From assembly GCA_910587425.1 (NCBI GenBank), contig CAJUKU010000001.1:161233-225232 (forward strand): a stretch of 64,000 nt of DNA, read 5' to 3'. Shown in pieces: positions 35,705-44,900 of the stretch. Origin of the DNA: an uncultured Muribaculaceae bacterium. Its GTDB lineage: Bacteria; Bacteroidota; Bacteroidia; Bacteroidales; Muribaculaceae. The stretch's first letter is position 1. Each line of letters opens with the position of its first letter. Position numbers and translations under genes: made by a program. The notes beneath the pieces were generated by a model. The model did no database searches, was not told where the DNA came from, and saw only the letters and a list, made by a program, of their open reading frames with translations.

Positions 35705-36888
35705 TGACACCCCCGCTCACCGACAACTTATTTGACTTCATAACAGCAAACGCAACCGCCGACACCGCGCGGTTGCGTTTGCGGCATCATGGCGATCCGG
35801 AAATGCTATGGGCGGCGATGCAGATAGATTGCCGCCGGCGTTCGGCTACGAGACTCGCCGCGACACTCGCACGCGCGCCACGGTTCATATTTCCCACTGA
35901 GATATCGGCTCAGCAATGCACATCCGACGCCCTCGCCGAACTGCACGCAGCACTGATCTCACCCGGCGAACGCGTGCTCGACATGACCGCTGGACTCGGC
36001 ATAGACGCGCTGCACATAGCATCTCGCGCCGCATCAGTTACTGCTATCGACATCACTCCGGAGGTTGCCGATACGTTGCGACATAACGCCGCAGAGATGT
36101 ATCTCACGAATATAACTCCGGTATGCGCCGACTCGACACAATGGATCCGCACAACAGACGAGCATTTCGACACCGTATTCATCGATCCCGCACGCAGAGG
36201 CGAGCAAGGTGAGAGACTTTATGCACTCGAACAGTGCCGTCCCAATGTCGTGGCACTCATGCCGCAGCTTCGCGAGATCACCCGCCGGGTAATTGTCAAA
36301 GCATCCCCCATGCTCGACATAAGCCGTACGCTTGAAGAGCTAACCGGCATTACCGATATCTATCTGTACGGCACAGCGACAGAATGCAAGGAACTCACAG
36401 CTGTAGTCAGCACTGACGCATCCACGGTCATCGCACCAACGATACACGCGGTGACTCCGGGAGCACCGGACATAACATTCACCCTTCCAGAAGAAGCCGA
36501 AGCCGCCCCGGAATACGCCGCTCCTGCCGAGGGGATGATAATACATGAGCCGCTGCCGGCTGTGATGAAATCCGGATGCTTCAAGCTACTTTCCACCCGT
36601 TTCAATCTTGCCAAAGCCGATCCACGCACACATCTGTACTTCTCCGACGAGCCGTCAAGCGAAGCACCCACACGTCAGTACCGGATAGAAAAACTGTATG
36701 ATTTCAGCAAACGCGCGATCGCGGAATGCGCCCGCGCTTATCCGAAAGCCAACATCGCGGTGCGCGACTTCATAATAGGCGCCCCCGAACTGGCTAAGCG
36801 CCTGAAAGTACGCGAGGGAGGAGATGTGCACATCTTCGGATTCACCGCGTCGGGCAAGAGAATGCTCGCAGCCTGCTGCCGCGTATGA
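35701..36888 (+). CDS. THUMP-like/class I SAM-dependent methyltransferase
   Basis: A 395-aa predicted RNA methyltransferase of a Bacteroidetes-wide family. SAM-binding motif I is VLDMTAGLGIDALHIA near residues 92-107, and the motif IV position reads VFIDPARRGEQG. The C-terminal part (about 275-395: LPAVMKSGCFKLLSTRFNLAKADPRTHLYFS, YPKANIAVRDFIIGAPELAKRLKVREGGDVHIFGF) is the THUMP-like domain. The N-terminal stretch DNLFDFITANATADTARLRLR is also usual. Target unknown. It starts within the spt stop codon overlap (ATG ATG at 35701/35704), so the two are co-translated although their roles look unrelated. Confidence 0.85.
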   Translation: MMTPPLTDNLFDFITANATADTARLRLRHHGDPEMLWAAMQIDCRRRSATRLAATLARAPRFIFPTEISAQQCTSDALAELHAALISPGERVLDMTAGLGIDALHIASRAASVTAIDITPEVADTLRHNAAEMYLTNITPVCADSTQWIRTTDEHFDTVFIDPARRGEQGERLYALEQCRPNVVALMPQLREITRRVIVKASPMLDISRTLEELTGITDIYLYGTATECKELTAVVSTDASTVIAPTIHAVTPGAPDITFTLPEEAEAAPEYAAPAEGMIIHEPLPAVMKSGCFKLLSTRFNLAKADPRTHLYFSDEPSSEAPTRQYRIEKLYDFSKRAIAECARAYPKANIAVRDFIIGAPELAKRLKVREGGDVHIFGFTASGKRMLAACCRV

Positions 36889-37060
36889 CCCGGATGAGCC
36901 GTTATGACAAATCCTCTGTTGCATCCGGATGGGAGGATGCTGTCAGAATGGTTCAGATGGTAGGAGCTGAGACTGAGGCTGACGGGAGCGTACTGTTGTA
37001 CGTGACCAAAGCCGAATGTCGATAGCGACGACCCAGATGAGCCGTTATGACACATCCTCT
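36887..37060. repeat. 174-bp repeat element bounded by 31-bp direct repeats
   Basis: A 31-nt sequence at 36887-36917 recurs at 37030-37060 with two or three mismatches (core GATGAGCCGTTATGACA). Between them lie ATCCTC/GAGGAT and CGTAC/GTACG small stems. The block 36923-36953 recurs at 62933-62963 (28 of 31 bases). It lies between two convergent genes and overlaps the stop region of the methyltransferase; REP-like by behaviour. Confidence 0.6.
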
Positions 37061-37063
37061 TAG

Positions 37064-37516
37064 CTATCTTTGGAATGCACGTGCTATAGCCCGCTTGTCA
37101 TCACGCTCCTTTATCGCCTGACGCTTGTCGTACTCCTTCTTACCGCGCGCAATTCCTATCACCATCTTGGCGAAACCGCGTTCGCTTATGAACACACGAA
37201 GCGGCACAATCGTGAATCCTGCCTCCTGCCCAGCCTTTTCAAGTCGGGCTATCTCCTTGCGCGTCAGCAGTAGCTTGCGGTCGCGGCGCGCCGCGTGATT
37301 GTTGTATGAGCCGTAGAAATATTCCGATATATTCATATTCTTGACCCACACCTCCCCTTTCTCTACAAAACAGAAGGTATCCACCAGGCTTGCCTTACCC
37401 TGACGGATTGATTTTATCTCGGTGCCGGTGAGCACCATGCCGGCAGTAAACGTCTCAGTGATCTCGTAATCAAAGCGTGCGCGGCGGTTTTTTATGTTGA
37501 TTTGTTCGGCTTTCAT
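37064..37516 (-). CDS. smpB: SsrA-binding protein SmpB
   Basis: The protein partner of tmRNA in rescue of stalled ribosomes. The 150-aa chain shows [45 protein letters not shown], the OB-fold middle and the basic C-terminal tail [24 protein letters not shown]. The tmRNA gene itself is not in the window. It starts 36 nt after the upstream membrane-protein gene and is probably co-transcribed with it. Confidence 0.96.
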   Translation of the reverse strand: MKAEQINIKNRRARFDYEITETFTAGMVLTGTEIKSIRQGKASLVDTFCFVEKGEVWVKNMNISEYFYGSYNNHAARRDRKLLLTRKEIARLEKAGQEAGFTIVPLRVFISERGFAKMVIGIARGKKEYDKRQAIKERDDKRAIARAFQR

Positions 37517-37552
37517 GAATTTTCAATTGTGTGAGATGATAAAGGCATCACG

Positions 37553-38104
37553 TCATCCTATCATTCTGCTTAGCAACCAGCCGAGCAGATAAGGAAGAAC
37601 GATTATCGAGCAGACCGAGAACACCATGAACTTACCGGTGCGCGGCTCGTCGATGTGCATGTAGGCGGTGCCGCGGAGCAGCACTATCGCCACATAAATC
37701 GCAAGGAATCCTATGATCGGCAGATCGATCGGTATGCAGTTCTGCAGCAGATTCATCAGGGCAAGCAGCGACAGCCCGAAAAGTATATAGCTGTGGTTGC
37801 GTTGTTCCGAAGGCTCGGCATCGGTAAACCGGTGTATGTACGAAGTGAACAGATAACCGGCTATATAATAGCTCACGAAAAACTTCACAAACTCCACCGC
37901 CATACGCTGAAACAGCGCATGCCATTCAGTAGCGGCGGGATGATACAATCCTTCAAGAAGCCCCGATGCGGCTGTGACAAGCAGCAGCGGATAGAATCCG
38001 CGCGCGAGTAGACTGCGCACAGGCTCGTCAGCCTCGGCGGCATCCTTCCAACCCTGTTCGGGCGACAATATCAGCTGAAACAGAAGTTTGAGATATGTAA
38101 GCAT
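37553..38104 (-). CDS. Yip1-like multi-pass membrane protein
   Basis: A 183-aa integral membrane protein with about five hydrophobic segments (near residues 30-50, 68-90, 105-122, 126-145 and 158-180). The N-terminus MLTYLKLLFQLILSPEQGWKDA, with its SPxxGW motif, is typical of Yip1-type or similar conserved Bacteroidetes membrane proteins. No catalytic motif is visible and no function is assigned. It heads a small operon with smpB. Confidence 0.65.
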   Translation of the reverse strand: MLTYLKLLFQLILSPEQGWKDAAEADEPVRSLLARGFYPLLLVTAASGLLEGLYHPAATEWHALFQRMAVEFVKFFVSYYIAGYLFTSYIHRFTDAEPSEQRNHSYILFGLSLLALMNLLQNCIPIDLPIIGFLAIYVAIVLLRGTAYMHIDEPRTGKFMVFSVCSIIVLPYLLGWLLSRMIG

Positions 38105-38130
38105 GTCAGAATTACCCTTACAATTTCCTG

Positions 38131-38138
38131 CAAAGGTA
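38131..38138 (-). promoter_or_regulatory. -7 box of the Yip1-like gene/smpB operon
   Basis: Minus-strand TACCTTTG, 26 nt before the ATG at 38104; -33 position carries TTTTTC-like sequence rather than TTTG. Confidence 0.45.
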
Positions 38139-38296
38139 GTAATTATTTGCCTAACTCACCGAAAAATTAATAATCTGCCCCGCCATCCGCCCCCATTTGC
38201 CTACGGATTTCGGCATAGCGGCAAGACCTGGAGCCGGCTGATGCGCGCGGCTGGCACTTTCTTGCCGGGGCAGGGCGAAAATTCATGATTTTTATT

Positions 38297-38304
38297 TAAC
38301 TTTG
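38297..38304 (+). promoter_or_regulatory. -7 box of the DUF5606-hemerythrin-LuxR operon
   Basis: TAACTTTG, 44 nt before the ATG at 38349, preceded by a T-rich stretch; no TTTG at the expected distance. Confidence 0.5.
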
Positions 38305-38348
38305 CACACATCAACCGCAATAGGATTTTAAACCATAAAAACAGATAT

Positions 38349-38783
38349 ATGATACGCAACATACTCGCAATATCCGGTCGTCCCGGTCTCTACCGTCTCG
38401 TAAGCCGTGGCAAAAATATGCTCATCGTCGAATCACTCGCCGACGGACGCCGTATGCCCGCTTATGCGCGCGACCGTGTGTCGAGCCTCGCTGACATCTC
38501 TATCTACACTACCGATGAAGACCGTCCTCTCCCCGAAGTGCTCAAGGCTCTCGATGCCCACACCGGTCACAAGCCCGTTGATGTAGCAGCGCTCGCACAG
38601 GACGCCGATCTCCGCAACTATTTCGGAGAGGTTCTGCCTGAATTTGACCGCGAACGCGTATACTCCACCGATATCCGCAAGCTCTTCAACTGGTACAATG
38701 CCCTGCTTGCCGCCGGCATCACAAGTTTCACCGACGAAGAGGAAGAAGGAGCAGAGAAAGCCGAAGGTAACACTGCGGAATAA
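38349..38783 (+). CDS. DUF5606 family protein
   Basis: A 144-aa soluble protein of a family found across Bacteroidetes. The opening IRNILAISGRPGLYRLVSRGKNMLIVESLADGRR is characteristic and may form a small beta-barrel. The middle contains RVSSLADISIYT and KALDAHTGHKPVD, then RKLFNWYNALLAAGIT, and the tail is acidic (EEEEGAEKAEGN). Function unknown. It is followed 10 nt later by a hemerythrin-domain gene. Confidence 0.85.
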   Translation: MIRNILAISGRPGLYRLVSRGKNMLIVESLADGRRMPAYARDRVSSLADISIYTTDEDRPLPEVLKALDAHTGHKPVDVAALAQDADLRNYFGEVLPEFDRERVYSTDIRKLFNWYNALLAAGITSFTDEEEEGAEKAEGNTAE

Positions 38784-38793
38784 AACCGGCAAC

Positions 38794-39531
38794 ATGCCAG
38801 CCGCCGTAACAAACCGCCATTTCACAGGCGCCGACAGCCTCGTCGACCTTGTAAAGGAGGACTTCAATATCCTCCCGATACTCAGCCGCTTTTCCATACC
38901 CCTCGGCTTTGGCAACAAAACCATTGCCGAGGTGTGCGGAGAGTCAGGAATTGACGTCGACATTTTCCTGCTGATCGTCAACTTCATACTCACCGGACAG
39001 ATAGTCAGCGAGACTCCGTCGGACACCGCCGCCAACGGAATTGTGGACTTCCTGCACAACTCACACGACTATTTCCTTACCTACAAGTTCCCACACATCC
39101 GCGCCAACCTGCTGAAAGCGCTCGACTGCCACCATTCCGACATCAATCCGGCAATAGTGCGTTTTTTTGACAGCTACATAGATCAGGTGCGGATACACTT
39201 CGCATACGAGGAGAATACGCTTTTCCCCTACATCCGGAGCATGCTTGCAGGCGAACGCACAGACTACAACATCGACATATTCCGCCGCCATCACGATGAG
39301 GTAGGCGAAAAACTCTCCGACCTGAAGAATATAATACTCCGCTACTATACCACATCGATGCCCAACCTGATGTATGATGTGCTCGTCGACATATTCAACT
39401 GCGAGGAGGATCTTGACACCCACAGCGAGATTGAGAATTTCATTCTCGTGCCGATGATAGCCGAACTGGAACTGAATAACCACCAACCACGGACGGCGCA
39501 TCGTCACCGCGACCGCAAACAGCCTGAGTAA
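38794..39531 (+). CDS. Hemerythrin-domain protein (RIC/ScdA-like)
   Basis: A 245-aa protein with a C-terminal hemerythrin-like four-helix domain that should hold a di-iron centre. Candidate ligands sit in LDCHHSD, RIHFAYEENTLFPYI, and FRRHHDEV, in the H...HxxxE...H order of the family. The N-terminal part (about residues 12-75, with LVDLVKEDFNILPILSRFSIPLGFGNKTIAEVC) resembles the ScdA/RIC N-terminal domain involved in Fe-S repair under nitric oxide or oxidative stress. The frame is open upstream over DUF5606, but the ATG at 38794 is the right start by position. Its stop overlaps the next ATG by one base. Confidence 0.87.
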   Translation: MPAAVTNRHFTGADSLVDLVKEDFNILPILSRFSIPLGFGNKTIAEVCGESGIDVDIFLLIVNFILTGQIVSETPSDTAANGIVDFLHNSHDYFLTYKFPHIRANLLKALDCHHSDINPAIVRFFDSYIDQVRIHFAYEENTLFPYIRSMLAGERTDYNIDIFRRHHDEVGEKLSDLKNIILRYYTTSMPNLMYDVLVDIFNCEEDLDTHSEIENFILVPMIAELELNNHQPRTAHRHRDRKQPE

Positions 39532-40127
39532 TGAAACATATCACAGTGATGCTGCTCACCGACTCCGCCGTTCTGACGGCAGGCCTCCGCGCCATAATAA
39601 GCGCTACAAAAGAGGTGAGCGTCACCACACTGACAGTGACCGCCGAAGAGGCGGAAGCACGCATAGGCGTAACGCGTCCGGCAGTTGTCATAGCGGATCC
39701 GCTGCTGTTACCCCCGCCTACAGTCAACGCCATACGAAACAATTGCGAGTGGCGACCCGCATTCATATCCTTCGCCGCTGTCCCGCTGCCGAAAGCCATA
39801 GCCAACGCCTACGACGCCAACATGCTCCTCACCGACACAAAAGAGGAGATAATCGGGACAATAACCAGGCTCACAGCCGAGGCTGAGGCACAACCTGACT
39901 CATCACGCGAGCTTAGTCCACGCGAGAAAGACGTAGTGGTGGGAATAGTCAAGGGGCTTTCAAACAAAGAGATCGCCGCAGAAATCAACGTTTCTGTCAA
40001 TACCGTGATGACCCACCGAAGAAACATAGCGGCAAAACTGCAGATCCACTCCGCAGCCGGACTGACAATCTACGCCATAGTCAGCAAACTCGTAAACATT
40101 GAAGACATCAAGGATACAGTCAGCTGA
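39531..40127 (+). CDS. LuxR-type regulator with a degenerate receiver domain
   Basis: A 198-aa DNA-binding regulator. The C-terminal helix-turn-helix is clear (LSPREKDVVVGIVKGLSNKEIAAEINVSVNTVMTHRRNIAAKL, about residues 129-172). The N-terminal 115 residues have the shape of a response-regulator receiver, with D11 and D56 present, but the usual acidic pair is reduced and the conserved Thr/Ser-Lys pair is not recognisable (SFAAVPLPKA). It may therefore be a phosphorylation-independent pseudo-receiver. No sensor kinase is adjacent. Translational coupling (TAATGA) with the hemerythrin gene suggests regulation linked to iron, NO or oxygen, which is inference. Confidence 0.82.
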   Translation: MKHITVMLLTDSAVLTAGLRAIISATKEVSVTTLTVTAEEAEARIGVTRPAVVIADPLLLPPPTVNAIRNNCEWRPAFISFAAVPLPKAIANAYDANMLLTDTKEEIIGTITRLTAEAEAQPDSSRELSPREKDVVVGIVKGLSNKEIAAEINVSVNTVMTHRRNIAAKLQIHSAAGLTIYAIVSKLVNIEDIKDTVS

Positions 40128-40156
40128 CACTTACAAACGCAAATATATCCACAAAA

Positions 40157-40194
40157 AACCGGTGTGCCAAAACTCGTTGACACACCGGTTTTTA
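40157..40194. terminator. Two-way terminator between the LuxR gene and hmuV
   Basis: AACCGGTGTG pairs with CACACCGGTT, with a further CAA/TTG pair after one mismatch, around AACTCG. T-rich flanks on both sides (TTTTTATAT on plus; TTTTTTGTGG on minus) fit termination of both convergent operons. Confidence 0.75.
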
Positions 40195-40230
40195 TATGTA
40201 TAGCTGCTTTCAGGTTGCACTCACCGGCGC

Positions 40231-40572
40231 TCACTCGGGCACATAGATGATCCGCCCGTCCTCAAGCTCGTAGGCTATGCCCACTTTGCGCCCTTTGTTC
40301 CCGTCGGCGCTGCTCTGATCTTCCGAAGGGGTGTAACGGTTTATCTCGTTTCCCTCCTTTGTTATGATCTCCATGTTGTCCTGCCCGGGATTCTTCACCA
40401 TCGTGAAATCATCGGCTGAAAGCATCTCGGTCATACTGTACCGCGACACGAGAGCTACCATCAGGGCAAGCGCGAACACCATCGCCACATCAAAGAGATT
40501 TGCCACGACACTCATCGGGTCGGCATCATCGGCTGCTGCGCCAAGACGTCCTGTTATTCTGCGGCGGCGCAT
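40231..40572 (-). CDS. hmuV: DUF2149 membrane protein (HmuV-like)
   Basis: A 113-aa small membrane protein: one hydrophobic segment (about residues 24-44, VVANLFDVAMVFALALMVALVS) then a soluble C-terminal part with GRKVGIAYELEDGRIIYVPE. DUF2149 proteins accompany an ExbB-like protein and a CobN-like chelatase and are thought to be the ExbD-like partner of a proton-driven energy module. It overlaps the upstream exbB-like gene by 19 nt and ends the haem operon. The symbol follows the Porphyromonas hmu naming. Confidence 0.82.
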   Translation of the reverse strand: MRRRRITGRLGAAADDADPMSVVANLFDVAMVFALALMVALVSRYSMTEMLSADDFTMVKNPGQDNMEIITKEGNEINRYTPSEDQSSADGNKGRKVGIAYELEDGRIIYVPE

Positions 40573-41171
40573 GAGCGGTTCTCTTTTTCGTTGATAAGTG
40601 ATGCTATCAGCTCCAGATCGCTCAGACGACGCATCTGCCAGCGCTGCTTAGCCTGTTTTGTCAGGAAGCCTATGGCGCTTGCAAACAGACCCACGACCGT
40701 TGTTGCGAAAGCCACCTGCATATTGTAAGCCATAGATGCTATATCGCCCGCGGCAAGACCTACAAGAGCGGGACCCATAGGTATCAGGGTTCCCATAAGT
40801 CCTACGGTCGGACCCATTTTCGCGAGGGTCACCGAAAGACTGAGATCCTTGTCGGAAGCGATCTCCACTTCTGAGAGAATATGCTCGATCTGTGCAGGTG
40901 AGCGGCGCGCCTCGAACAAGCGACGGATATAAATCACCGTCGAGTCAGTGGTCTGTTCCGGAAGCATCTTCTCAAACTCATCGAGATTCGCGGCATTAAG
41001 TTTTTCGAGCGGGCGGCGTAACAGAGCCTCGTTACGGCGCATGGACTGATACTGCCCGAAGAAGCCGCCTAACAGGATCAGGGCACGGATGAACAGGAAT
41101 ATGAGTACGAGTACAACCGGCACGAGAAGTCCGGTGGAGATCCAATAAAGAATGTCGGAAATGTATGTCAT
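40554..41171 (-). CDS. hmuU: MotA/TolQ/ExbB proton channel family protein (HmuU-like)
   Basis: A 205-aa inner-membrane protein with the ExbB/TolQ layout: helix 1 near residues 10-35, then a cytoplasmic stretch, then helices 2 and 3 (AKMGPTVGLMGTLIPMGPALVGLAAGDIASMAYNMQVAFATTVVGLFASAIGFL). The conserved GPxxGLxGT motif is clear. It should use the proton gradient to energise transport or the large chelatase in this operon. It lies 43 nt after hmuT and overlaps the DUF2149 gene. Confidence 0.87.
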   Translation of the reverse strand: MTYISDILYWISTGLLVPVVLVLIFLFIRALILLGGFFGQYQSMRRNEALLRRPLEKLNAANLDEFEKMLPEQTTDSTVIYIRRLFEARRSPAQIEHILSEVEIASDKDLSLSVTLAKMGPTVGLMGTLIPMGPALVGLAAGDIASMAYNMQVAFATTVVGLFASAIGFLTKQAKQRWQMRRLSDLELIASLINEKENRSCAAAE

Positions 41172-41214
41172 TGCTATCGTTTTTTGATTACTTTTCTATC
41201 GTTAAATTTTTTAC

Positions 41215-41910
41215 TTATCCGGGCATCACCTGTTTCCCTGCCCGACGGCGCCAGATCAGCCAGCCCGCAGCGGCACCGAGAGCAACAAGCCCCACCACCG
41301 TCGCAAGCGGCAGCCACTCAATCTCGCCGACACCCTGCACTGCAGTGGTTCCGTTTACTGTCACCACCACAGCCATCATGGCAATGAAGAGATTGAGCAG
41401 AAACATCAGCTCCAGGCGAAGTTCCTTCTCCGGAAGCAACCACCTAACACCGAACACACATAATGGAAACGCCACCGCCACTATTGCCGCAAGAGTCCAC
41501 GCAACAGTCGCGAAATCGCGTCCGGGGAAACTGAACACCGCCGTAACCAGCAGACTGAACAGCACCATGAAAATTGTCACTCCCGGATATAGCCGCAGCA
41601 GGCGGTAACCCCATATTGTCGATTTTTTCACCTTGCCGGCGGTGCGCAGATAGGCGGCGAGCATACAGTAGGCGATGCTCAGAGCCACGTCGACACAAAG
41701 CAGCACGGAGGTGTCGCGCATCAATGCCGGACGCTGCAGCCAGTCAGCGATCTGGGTACGGCTCTGCTCTATAGCCACCTCCCAGAGACAGCCGATGAAC
41801 AGAGCACACACAACCGACATTACCGCAAGAGTGACGTAGCCCGAAAAGGTATGCTTCAGCACAAAACTGAGCACCACCAGCAGCATCAATACTATTATTG
41901 CTGTTTCCAA
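41215..41910 (-). CDS. hmuT: HmuT-like integral membrane protein of the haem operon
   Basis: A multi-pass membrane protein of about 231 aa with six or so hydrophobic segments and a basic C-terminus (WRRRAGKQVMPG). No catalytic motif is recognisable. The longest frame starts with TTG at 41910, overlapping hmuS by 16 nt; an ATG at 41886 (MLLVVLSFVLKH) lies 9 nt after the hmuS stop and is equally possible. Its position between the CobN-like gene and the ExbB-like gene matches hmuT in the Porphyromonas gingivalis order hmuYRSTUV. Assignment is by context. Confidence 0.68.
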   Translation of the reverse strand: METAIIVLMLLVVLSFVLKHTFSGYVTLAVMSVVCALFIGCLWEVAIEQSRTQIADWLQRPALMRDTSVLLCVDVALSIAYCMLAAYLRTAGKVKKSTIWGYRLLRLYPGVTIFMVLFSLLVTAVFSFPGRDFATVAWTLAAIVAVAFPLCVFGVRWLLPEKELRLELMFLLNLFIAMMAVVVTVNGTTAVQGVGEIEWLPLATVVGLVALGAAAGWLIWRRRAGKQVMPG

Positions 41911-44900
41911 TTCTCCTGATTTAAAGAGTTAGTTTTACGGCGACGGCGCACGAGCACTGCGACGATCACCAAGATCACGATCACAATTACAATGATCACG
42001 ACAGTAGATATGGTGCGCTGGGTCGACTGCGCGTCGGCACTCATGGTCTCCTTCTTCATCACCATACCCTTGTCGGCATTATCGACACTTACTTTACGAG
42101 CCTTGTCGATATCCGCACGGTACTGCTGCGCCTGTTCCGGATCAACCTTCTGCGCTATGAAGTCGCGCAACTTGGCGTTATCCATCACACGCTGCGAGCC
42201 CGAAGGACCGTACTTGTTCACCAGTTCCGTGTGCAGCCGGGCGAGAGCCGCGAGCTGCTGATCAGTGGCTTTCCACATACCCTTGCGTGCACTCTCAAGC
42301 ATTGTCGCGCTGACATCCTCAAGAGCCGCCGGGTTCTGCTTCTCATAGAAGTTACGTATGCCCAGATCATGCTTGTCGGCTACATAGACGTCGTAGATCT
42401 CATCCCACATCTCATTGTCGATGGCATCGGGCTTGGTCACGTTCCATCCGAACGTATTGTTGACGATCTCGGCGATCTCACTTGCCGACGACGCGCCACC
42501 TTTCATGCGCTCCTTGATATATGTGGGATTGAATATGGTCGAGCGGCTCTCCACGCCTATCGCCTCCTTCACCTCCTGCATACGCATGTTGTTATGGTTG
42601 CGGTAGTCACTCAGGTATGCGTCAGGATCTTTTCCGGTAACATTACGTACCGCCAGATTCAGACCACCCATGAACTCATATACGTGATCAAGGCTCAGAG
42701 CGCCCCAGGTATTGCTCTGGCGCGGCTGAACCACCGCATCCGTACCGCCGAGTGCCGCCTCGAAAGCATATTGTTTTACAGTCTCCCACTCGTCCTCCTT
42801 ACCGTAGAAGGCACCCATGTTGTTTAGATAGACATCGGCTATCGAATGCTCGTCGTCCCACTTGTCAGACGCCTGTACCATTCCTTGTATACCGGTACCG
42901 TAGTTACCGTTAAGACCGCCGAACACACGATAGAGCGCGACTTCACGTGCCTCGCGTGGTGAAAGCCCTTTCTCTGTGAGTTTTGCCTCAGCCTCGGTAG
43001 CTCCGAGACTCACCTGATTTGTGAACGCCTCGTCATTGCCCGCAGCCGCAGCCATCTCAACCGCGCGGTTGATGAGGAACAGGCGCGATGCCGCGAGGTC
43101 ACGGAGCTGACCGGAGGTCTGGACCACAACGTCGATACGCGGGCGTCCAAGTTCTTCCGACGGGATCAGACGCAGGTCAGTGACACGTCCGAACGCGTCG
43201 CGCACCGGCTCCACACCAAGCATGTAAAGCACCTGGGCAATTGTCGCACCCTCGGTCTCGATAAACTCTCCGCTCCAGAGTGTGTAGCTAACCTTACGCG
43301 GAATGCTGTCGTTGTGACGCTCACGGTAAAGTTTGATAGTATTGTCGGCAAGCTGCTTGCCCTTCTCCCATGCCGCCTCCGATGGAGTGGCTTCGGCATT
43401 CACGCCGTAAAGATTACGTCCGGTAGGCAATGTATTGGGGTTCACGATCGGATCTCCACCGGGCGACGGAGCTGTGTAACCACCGGCAAGGGCATTGAGC
43501 ATAGATCTGAGTTCGATCTGAGGGCTCTCCCGCAGTGCCGTGCCATATTTGCCGACATTGAGCAGAGCGCGCTCGATATTCATTATCGCGGCAGCCTCCT
43601 CAAGCTGTTCCTTAGTGTAGTCAGGCTTTTCCGCCTGAGCCTTCATCATCGCCATCATATCCTTCATACCCGCCTTTGAAGAAGATGACGAACTGTCTGC
43701 CTCCTCACCTTTCATAGCCGCTTCCATGCTCTTCAGAGCTGAGGCGGGAGCGCCCATTTTCTTAGCCATAGCAAGAGCCTTCTCCGGCGAGATATGCTTA
43801 GCCATGGCACGCATCTTCTCGCGGCGTTCGTCGGCTGCACGCTGCTGGTTCACCGGCTTGCCACTCATAGCCATCATCATTGCCGCCATACCGGTCGGAC
43901 GGTTATTGTACTCTTCGATCTCGCGGGCAAGTGCAAGCTGGTCGGGAGTTATGCCGGCGTATGAGCAGACGAGCTGGTCATTAGCGGCGGATGGATTGGC
44001 AATCAGGCGATCGACAAGCGCGCGGGCAGGAGTTATATAGCGAGCCGTAAACAGTGACTTATGCTTTTCAATACCCGCAGGAGCACGGTGACGCAGCTTG
44101 TCGAGAGCGAGCAGTGGGTAAGCGAGAGGATCGACGCTCATCGAGCGCACGCTGCTCTCTATGCGTTCTTTCTCGTAAGGCACGCCCATAGTATAGAGCT
44201 GCCCGACGATTTTCTCATTTGCAAGTTCTTCGGCAAACTGCTCGATGCGTGCCACATCAGCCTCAGTATAAGGCTCAGGAGAGAGCGAATCGAGACCGAG
44301 CTCACGCCCGATACCGAGGCGCTCCGTGTGGCGGCGCACCTGAGCTGCTGCCGAAGCGAGACGGTCGGCATTGCCCGACTCCAGATTGTCGTTGTACATC
44401 TTTATAGCCTCGGTCAGTTCACGGTATATGCCGCGTACGCTGCTTTCCATGAACGGAGGTGTAAGATATGACTGCAGTCCGGCGTATGAGCGACGTTTAG
44501 CGATCATGCCCTCACCGACATTGCCGATTGTATACACATAGAAGTGAGGAAGATCGTTTATCAGACGATCCGACCAATCATCGGCGCTGAGAGCTACCTG
44601 TTTGCGAGGAGTGTACTCCAGACCGCCGTGGGTGCCGAAATGTATTATTGCGTCAGCCTCAAAACCCTTCTGGATCCACAGATAAGGGGCAATATACGAA
44701 TGAGGCGGAGCCATATCCGTGCCATGGACCATTGCGAAACTGTCATCACCGCCACCGGCTGCCGGCTGCGGGAGAATCACGACATTGCCGAACTCCAGGC
44801 GAGCCACGGCAAGCGAGCTGTCAGGCATAGCCATATAATTGCCGGGGAATTCCCCGAAAGCATCCTTAACCTCCTGGTAATTCTCCGGGCGCAATACTTC

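Noticed and set aside
38644..38793. Upstream extension of the hemerythrin gene over DUF5606
   Set aside because: The extension overlaps a conserved gene in another frame and is low-complexity; the ATG at 38794 fits the operon spacing.
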